NCBI RefSeq assembly: GCF_002531575.1 | Contig: NZ_NWTI01000007.1 | Location: 1-64,000, forward strand | DNA from: Bradyrhizobium sp. Y36 | Lineage (GTDB): Bacteria; Pseudomonadota; Alphaproteobacteria; Rhizobiales; Xanthobacteraceae | Length of the DNA stretch: 64,000 bases | Reading direction: 5' to 3' | Part shown: positions 59,663 to 64,000 of the stretch, piece by piece | Layout: each line of letters begins with the position of its first letter | Numbering within the stretch: position 1 is the first letter of the stretch | The notes under the pieces: generated by a model | The model's database searches: none | Told to the model about the DNA's origin: nothing | The model's input: only the letters and a program-made list of their open reading frames with translations | Made by a program: the position numbers and the translations under genes

Positions 59663-60122
59663 AAAATCTCTTTGTATGGAGTCGGTGTGGTTTGTGGATT
59701 TCTGTGGAGCTTAACCCCTCGGAAAGGGTTGCGCGACACCGGGGGCGGGACAAGTGCCAATTTTCTTCACACCGCTGCCCGTCAGAACAAGTCCAGCAGC
59801 CTGCCGAGATGGAAACGGGATTGCGTGGACAACCCGCTTGATAAGCTGCTGATCAATACGCGCAAGCCTTTGGGCCCGGCTGACTTATCGGAAATCGTCG
59901 CACCAGTCCTGGATATGTGGAAGGATGTGAACAAGCGCGCGCGAACCCGTGCATGGAATTGCATGAGTCCAATCCACCGTCACTAAGACTCAAACCTTTA
60001 AGAATCTAAGATTCTAGATTTGAGGAAGGCGCTACGGACGGATATGTGTGCAGGCTAGACCTTAACGAGTTCTTACTATCCCCAGCGTTCCCTTCGCTGG
60101 ATGGAAATCCGGACCCGAGAAA
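59663..60122. other. Candidate chromosomal replication origin (oriC)
   Basis: 460-bp divergent, gene-free gap. GANTC sites lie at 59679, 59965, 59987, 60002 and 60010: four in 50 bp. The last two form the palindrome AGAATCT-A-AGATTCT (60001-60015). Three TGTGG repeats (59686, 59693, 59703) and TTGTCCACG on the minus strand (about 59823-59831) resemble DnaA boxes; TTAA-N7-TTAC (60062-60076) resembles a CtrA site. Local AT-rich stretches lie at 59980-60025. Position beside the PpsR-family gene matches the Caulobacter origin. Confidence 0.65.
60062..60076. promoter_or_regulatory. CtrA-like site TTAA-N7-TTAC
   Basis: One mismatch to the CtrA consensus TTAA-N7-TTAA, about 50 bp upstream of hemJ and beside the GANTC cluster. 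CtrA silences the Caulobacter origin through such sites. The motif is short, so chance occurrence is possible. Confidence 0.4.
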
Positions 60123-60557
60123 ATGTTCGAAGACGTCTATCTCTGGATCAAGGCGCTGCATGTGATCGCCGTCATCGCCTGGATGGCAGGCATGCTCTAT
60201 CTGCCGCGGCTGTTCGTCTATCATTCCGAGGCCGAAATCGGCTCGAAGCAGTCGGAAACGTTCAAGGTCATGGAACGCCGGCTGCTCAAGGCCATCATCA
60301 ACCCCGCCATGATCGTCACCTGGCTCGCCGGGCTCTATCTGGCCTGGTCCGGCCACTGGTTCTCGTTCGGCTGGCTGCACGTAAAATTGGCACTGGTCCT
60401 GGCGATGTCCGCGGTCCACGGCTTTTTTTCCCGCTGGCTGAAGGATTTCGCCGCCGACCGGCGCCCGCGGACCCAGAAATTCTATCGGATTATCAATGAG
60501 GTGCCGACCGTTCTGATTATTTTCATCGTCATCATGGTGATCGTGAAGCCGTTCTAG
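60123..60557 (+). CDS. hemJ: Protoporphyrinogen oxidase HemJ
   Basis: 144 aa integral membrane enzyme, oxygen-independent protoporphyrinogen IX to protoporphyrin IX. Four transmembrane helices, with conserved His13 in IKALHVIAVIAWMAG, the MLYLPRLFVYH block and the HVKLALVLAM Lys segment. The hemE gene that usually precedes it in rhizobia is absent. Confidence 0.9.
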   Translation: MFEDVYLWIKALHVIAVIAWMAGMLYLPRLFVYHSEAEIGSKQSETFKVMERRLLKAIINPAMIVTWLAGLYLAWSGHWFSFGWLHVKLALVLAMSAVHGFFSRWLKDFAADRRPRTQKFYRIINEVPTVLIIFIVIMVIVKPF

Positions 60558-60592
60558 GCGAGGCTTGCGACCAATCCGCCTCGCGCTTCGGC

Positions 60593-60621
60593 TTGCGGAG
60601 TGGGAAGCGATTTTCTATATT
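60593..60621 (+). promoter_or_regulatory. Candidate sigma-70 promoter of rho
   Basis: TTGCGG (60593-60598), 17-nt spacer, TATATT (60616-60621). It would give a leader of about 180 nt before the rho ATG at 60809, in line with autoregulated rho leaders elsewhere. The gap between hemJ and rho (60558-60808) holds nothing else recognisable. Confidence 0.5.
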
Positions 60622-60808
60622 GCCGACATCCCACCTAACGCAGGCGGATGTGGTTGTGTCTGAGCTTTCCAGAGGCCGGACACCGCATCAGGTTTGAAGC
60701 CTCATTCGGCACTTAACCTTGCCAGACCTGCGGACCTTACCTTCTCACGTCCGCATTTCAGAGCCTCCTCGCACCCCCCTCCCAAGGCTACCCCACAGGA
60801 CCACCCCA

Positions 60809-62074
<1,266 letters not shown>

Positions 62075-62097
62075 GTGCAGTGCAGCAAAGAATCAAA

Positions 62098-62127
62098 GGG
62101 CGCCTTCGGGCGCCCTTTTTGTTTTGC
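62098..62127 (+). terminator. Intrinsic terminator after rho
   Basis: GGGCGCC (62098-62104), a TTCG tetraloop, GGCGCCC (62109-62115), then TTTTTGTTTTG. A textbook Rho-independent terminator 24 bp after the rho stop codon. Confidence 0.92.
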
Positions 62128-62180
62128 GGCCTTGCTGCGGCCGACATGCAGCATGAATCGCGGCCGCGCCTCGGTCACCG

Positions 62181-62348
62181 ATGCCAAGGCAATCCTTTGA
62201 TATATTAGATAAATACTTGAATTTTGATCGCCCGGAATTCGTGCGCGCTTTGATTTCCTGCGGCAAAACGTCCAAGTATATTGCAGTGCAATATGAGAAA
62301 TTGCTGCGGAATTTCATGCAGCAAAATCTGGCCGTTGGCTGGTCGTGA
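62181..62348 (+). CDS. Possible small ORF between rho and mnmE (55 codons)
   Basis: ATG at 62181 to TGA at 62346-62348. Predicted helical, with FDILDKYLNFDRPEF and TSKYIAVQYEKLLRNF, which faintly recall the amphipathic helix of phasins. No clear ribosome-binding site. The codons are AT-rich and unlike those of rho or mnmE. It also contains two palindromes (62278-62294, 62301-62324). Could be a small gene, a remnant, or a regulatory region; not certain. Confidence 0.35.
   Translation: MPRQSFDILDKYLNFDRPEFVRALISCGKTSKYIAVQYEKLLRNFMQQNLAVGWS
62278..62294. promoter_or_regulatory. 17-bp palindrome upstream of mnmE
   Basis: ATATTGCA-G-TGCAATAT is a perfect inverted repeat about a single G. A second one, TTGCTGC (62301-62307) with GCAGCAA (62318-62324), lies just after. 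Both lie about 100 bp upstream of mnmE and look like operators for a TGC/GCA-recognising regulator. The rest of 62128-62390 holds only the small ORF. Confidence 0.4.
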
Positions 62349-62390
62349 AACCGATATTTGCCTTTTCGTTGGCGGCCGCACAAATAGGCC

Positions 62391-63725
62391 ATGCATCCGC
62401 GAGACCAGACCATCTTCGCGTTATCGACCGGCCGTGCACCCAGCGCGATTGCCGTGGTGCGGGTATCGGGGCCGCAGGCGAGGCTGGTGCTGACAACCCT
62501 GGCCGGCAAGCTGCCGGCGCCGAGGCAGGCCAGTCGCCGGCTGCTTCGGGACAATTCTGACCAGCCGATCGACGATTCGGTCGTTCTCTGGTTTCCGGGG
62601 CCGGGAAGCGCGACCGGCGAGGATGTCGCCGAATTTCACGTTCATGGCGGCCGCGCGGTGCTGGCCGCGCTCTTTGCCTCAATTTCCGCAATTCCGAATT
62701 CTCGCGTAGCCGAACCGGGTGAGTTCACGCAACGGGCGTTCGAGAATGGCAAGCTCGACCTCACCGAAGCCGAGGGCCTCGACGATCTCATCCATGCCGA
62801 CACCGACCGTCAACGCCGTCAGGCGCTGCGCCAGTTGCAGGGTCTGCTCGGCGATCGCGCACGCGACTGGCGCGAGCGCATCATCGAAGCCTCGGCGCTG
62901 ATCGAGGCCGGCATCGATTTTTCAGATGAAGGCGATGTGCCGGCGGAGCTGAGGGCGCCGGCGCTTGAGGCGATCAAAAGGCTTCACGACGAAATTGCAG
63001 AAGCCCTTGCGGCACAAGGACATTCTGAACGCCTGCGCGAGGGCCTCGTGGTTGCGATCGCCGGCGAGCCAAACGTTGGCAAGTCGACGTTGATCAATCA
63101 ACTCTCGCGTCGCGACGTTGCGATCGTCTCGCCGTACGCCGGCACGACGCGCGACGTGATCGAGGTGCAGCTCGATCTCGACGGCTACCCGGTCACCGTC
63201 ATCGACACCGCCGGTATTCGAGAGACCGACGATCCCGTCGAGCAGGAAGGTGTGCGCCGGGCACGCGCGCGGGCCGAGGACGCCGACCTCGTGCTGTGGC
63301 TGGTGGAGGGCGGGCGCGCCGTCGATCCCGATGCAGGGCCGCCGCTGTTGACGTCCGGTGGCGCGGTCTGGATCCTGCGCAACAAGATCGACCTCAACGA
63401 GGGCGGCGGCGCACCAGCGGGTGGGTTCGGGATCTCGGGAAGCAGGGGTGACGGCATTCCCGAGCTGGTCGAGGCTCTCGTGAAATTCGCGGCCGATTTC
63501 TTCGGGACGACCGAGGGCGCCTTGGTGACCCGGGCTCGCCAACGCGATCTGCTGCGCCAGGCGTCTGATAGCTTGCGCCGAAGTCTGGACCTTGTAGAAG
63601 AGGGCGAAGAGCTAGCGGCCGAAGAGCTGCGCGCCGCCGCTTATGCCCTGGGTCGCCTGTTGGGCCGGGTGGACGTTGAAGACGTCCTCGGGGCCATCTT
63701 CCAAAAATTCTGTATCGGAAAGTAG
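62391..63725 (+). CDS. mnmE: tRNA modification GTPase MnmE
   Basis: 444 aa. The N-terminal folate-binding domain ([21 protein letters not shown]) is followed by helices and an inserted Ras-like G domain: [32 protein letters not shown] and [10 protein letters not shown]. It ends in the catalytic FCIGK. With MnmG it makes the xm5U34 modification of tRNA; MnmG probably follows just beyond the window, after parS. Confidence 0.97.
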   Translation: MHPRDQTIFALSTGRAPSAIAVVRVSGPQARLVLTTLAGKLPAPRQASRRLLRDNSDQPIDDSVVLWFPGPGSATGEDVAEFHVHGGRAVLAALFASISAIPNSRVAEPGEFTQRAFENGKLDLTEAEGLDDLIHADTDRQRRQALRQLQGLLGDRARDWRERIIEASALIEAGIDFSDEGDVPAELRAPALEAIKRLHDEIAEALAAQGHSERLREGLVVAIAGEPNVGKSTLINQLSRRDVAIVSPYAGTTRDVIEVQLDLDGYPVTVIDTAGIRETDDPVEQEGVRRARARAEDADLVLWLVEGGRAVDPDAGPPLLTSGGAVWILRNKIDLNEGGGAPAGGFGISGSRGDGIPELVEALVKFAADFFGTTEGALVTRARQRDLLRQASDSLRRSLDLVEEGEELAAEELRAAAYALGRLLGRVDVEDVLGAIFQKFCIGK

Positions 63726-63768
63726 CGCTAGTTCTTCATTGTAAAACTAGGGCTTGTTCCACTTCTTG

Positions 63769-63784
63769 TGTTTCACGTGAAACC
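63769..63784. promoter_or_regulatory. parS site 1
   Basis: TGTTTCACGTGAAACC, one mismatch from the universal ParB site TGTTTCACGTGAAACA. Lies 44 bp after the mnmE stop. Confidence 0.85.
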
Positions 63785-63926
63785 CCGGTGTCTCAGACTA
63801 TCTCCGAAAACGGCGTTGGATTGCCTTGCCGTCCCGCAATGACGGGCTCCGTCGTTTATACCTCTCCCGAGGCCCGAGAGAGCGGAGGTCTAACCGCTGC
63901 AATCTCGGCCGTCTTAGACTCCGTCA

Positions 63927-63942
63927 TGTTTCACGTGAAACA
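63927..63942. promoter_or_regulatory. parS site 2 (perfect palindrome)
   Basis: TGTTTCACGTGAAACA, a perfect 16-bp match to the conserved ParB-binding sequence, 158 bp from site 1. Two such sites at one spot next to mnmE, and 4 kb from the candidate oriC, indicate the chromosome segregation centre. The 275-bp stretch 63726-64000 holds no gene; the mnmG start should lie just past the window. Confidence 0.93.
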
Positions 63943-64000
63943 AGAAGCCGGAACAATACCCCGTCTACTGTGCATGGGGTTGTTTTCGCGAAAACGATTC

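Overview
The window is a gene-dense, high-GC alphaproteobacterial chromosome segment. Gene content and order point to Bradyrhizobium or a very close relative: dnaK-dnaJ followed by a PmtA-type methyltransferase, a rho-mnmE pair, a his operon next to hslV and hslU, a PpsR-maf-coaE-dnaQ block, and the dispersed inverted repeats typical of that genus. Genus is inferred from gene order and protein character; no database search was possible. No tRNA, rRNA, insertion sequence, phage or CRISPR array was seen. It is core chromosome, not an island.

Layout. 1-7.1 kb: exported flavin amine oxidase, permuted NlpC/P60-like hydrolase, a divergent copper module (csoR/copA) with nikR, and an EI24 membrane protein. 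7.1-12.7 kb: EmrAB-type efflux pair, nth, DUF2244, an Ada-like repair protein, and one unrecognised gene. 12.7-20.1 kb (minus strand): gpmA, dapB, DUF1330, pyrF, flavin reductase, pmtA, dnaJ, dnaK. 20.4-31 kb: a periplasmic protein, an apparently exported nicotinamidase, grpE and hrcA, then rph-rdgB-hemW, a PBP-activator-like lipoprotein, and rsmI-yraN-gshB. 31.3-36.9 kb: part of a Tad/Flp pilus locus (cpaBCDE, convergent tadD, a PilZ protein). 37-43.8 kb: comM-like ATPase, hybrid histidine kinase, phosphatase-fold protein, AI-2E-family membrane protein. 43.8-48.6 kb: coaA and hisE-F-A-H-(DUF2628)-hisB on the minus strand. 48.8-51.8 kb: hslV-GNAT-DUF2585-hslU. 52-56.9 kb: unknown membrane protein, Smr, mltA, Tim44-like, secB. 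56.8-63.7 kb: dnaQ, coaE, maf, ppsR, a divergent non-coding gap, hemJ, rho, mnmE.

The right end looks like the replication-origin domain. The 460-bp divergent gap between the PpsR-family gene and hemJ has four GANTC sites within 50 bp (a fifth 290 bp away), tandem TGTGG DnaA-box-like motifs and a CtrA-like site. That is the position and site type of the Caulobacter origin. About 4 kb away, just after mnmE, are two parS palindromes, one a perfect 16-mer, consistent with parAB lying just past the window edge.

A second theme is protein quality control: dnaK, dnaJ, grpE, hrcA and hslVU lie within about 35 kb. The dnaK upstream region carries a complete match to the alphaproteobacterial sigma-32 consensus, and hslV carries a close one. 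No wholly new multi-gene system was found; the best leads are the candidate oriC/parS domain, the split Tad locus, the exported nicotinamidase, a small AT-rich ORF between rho and mnmE, and several repeat families.
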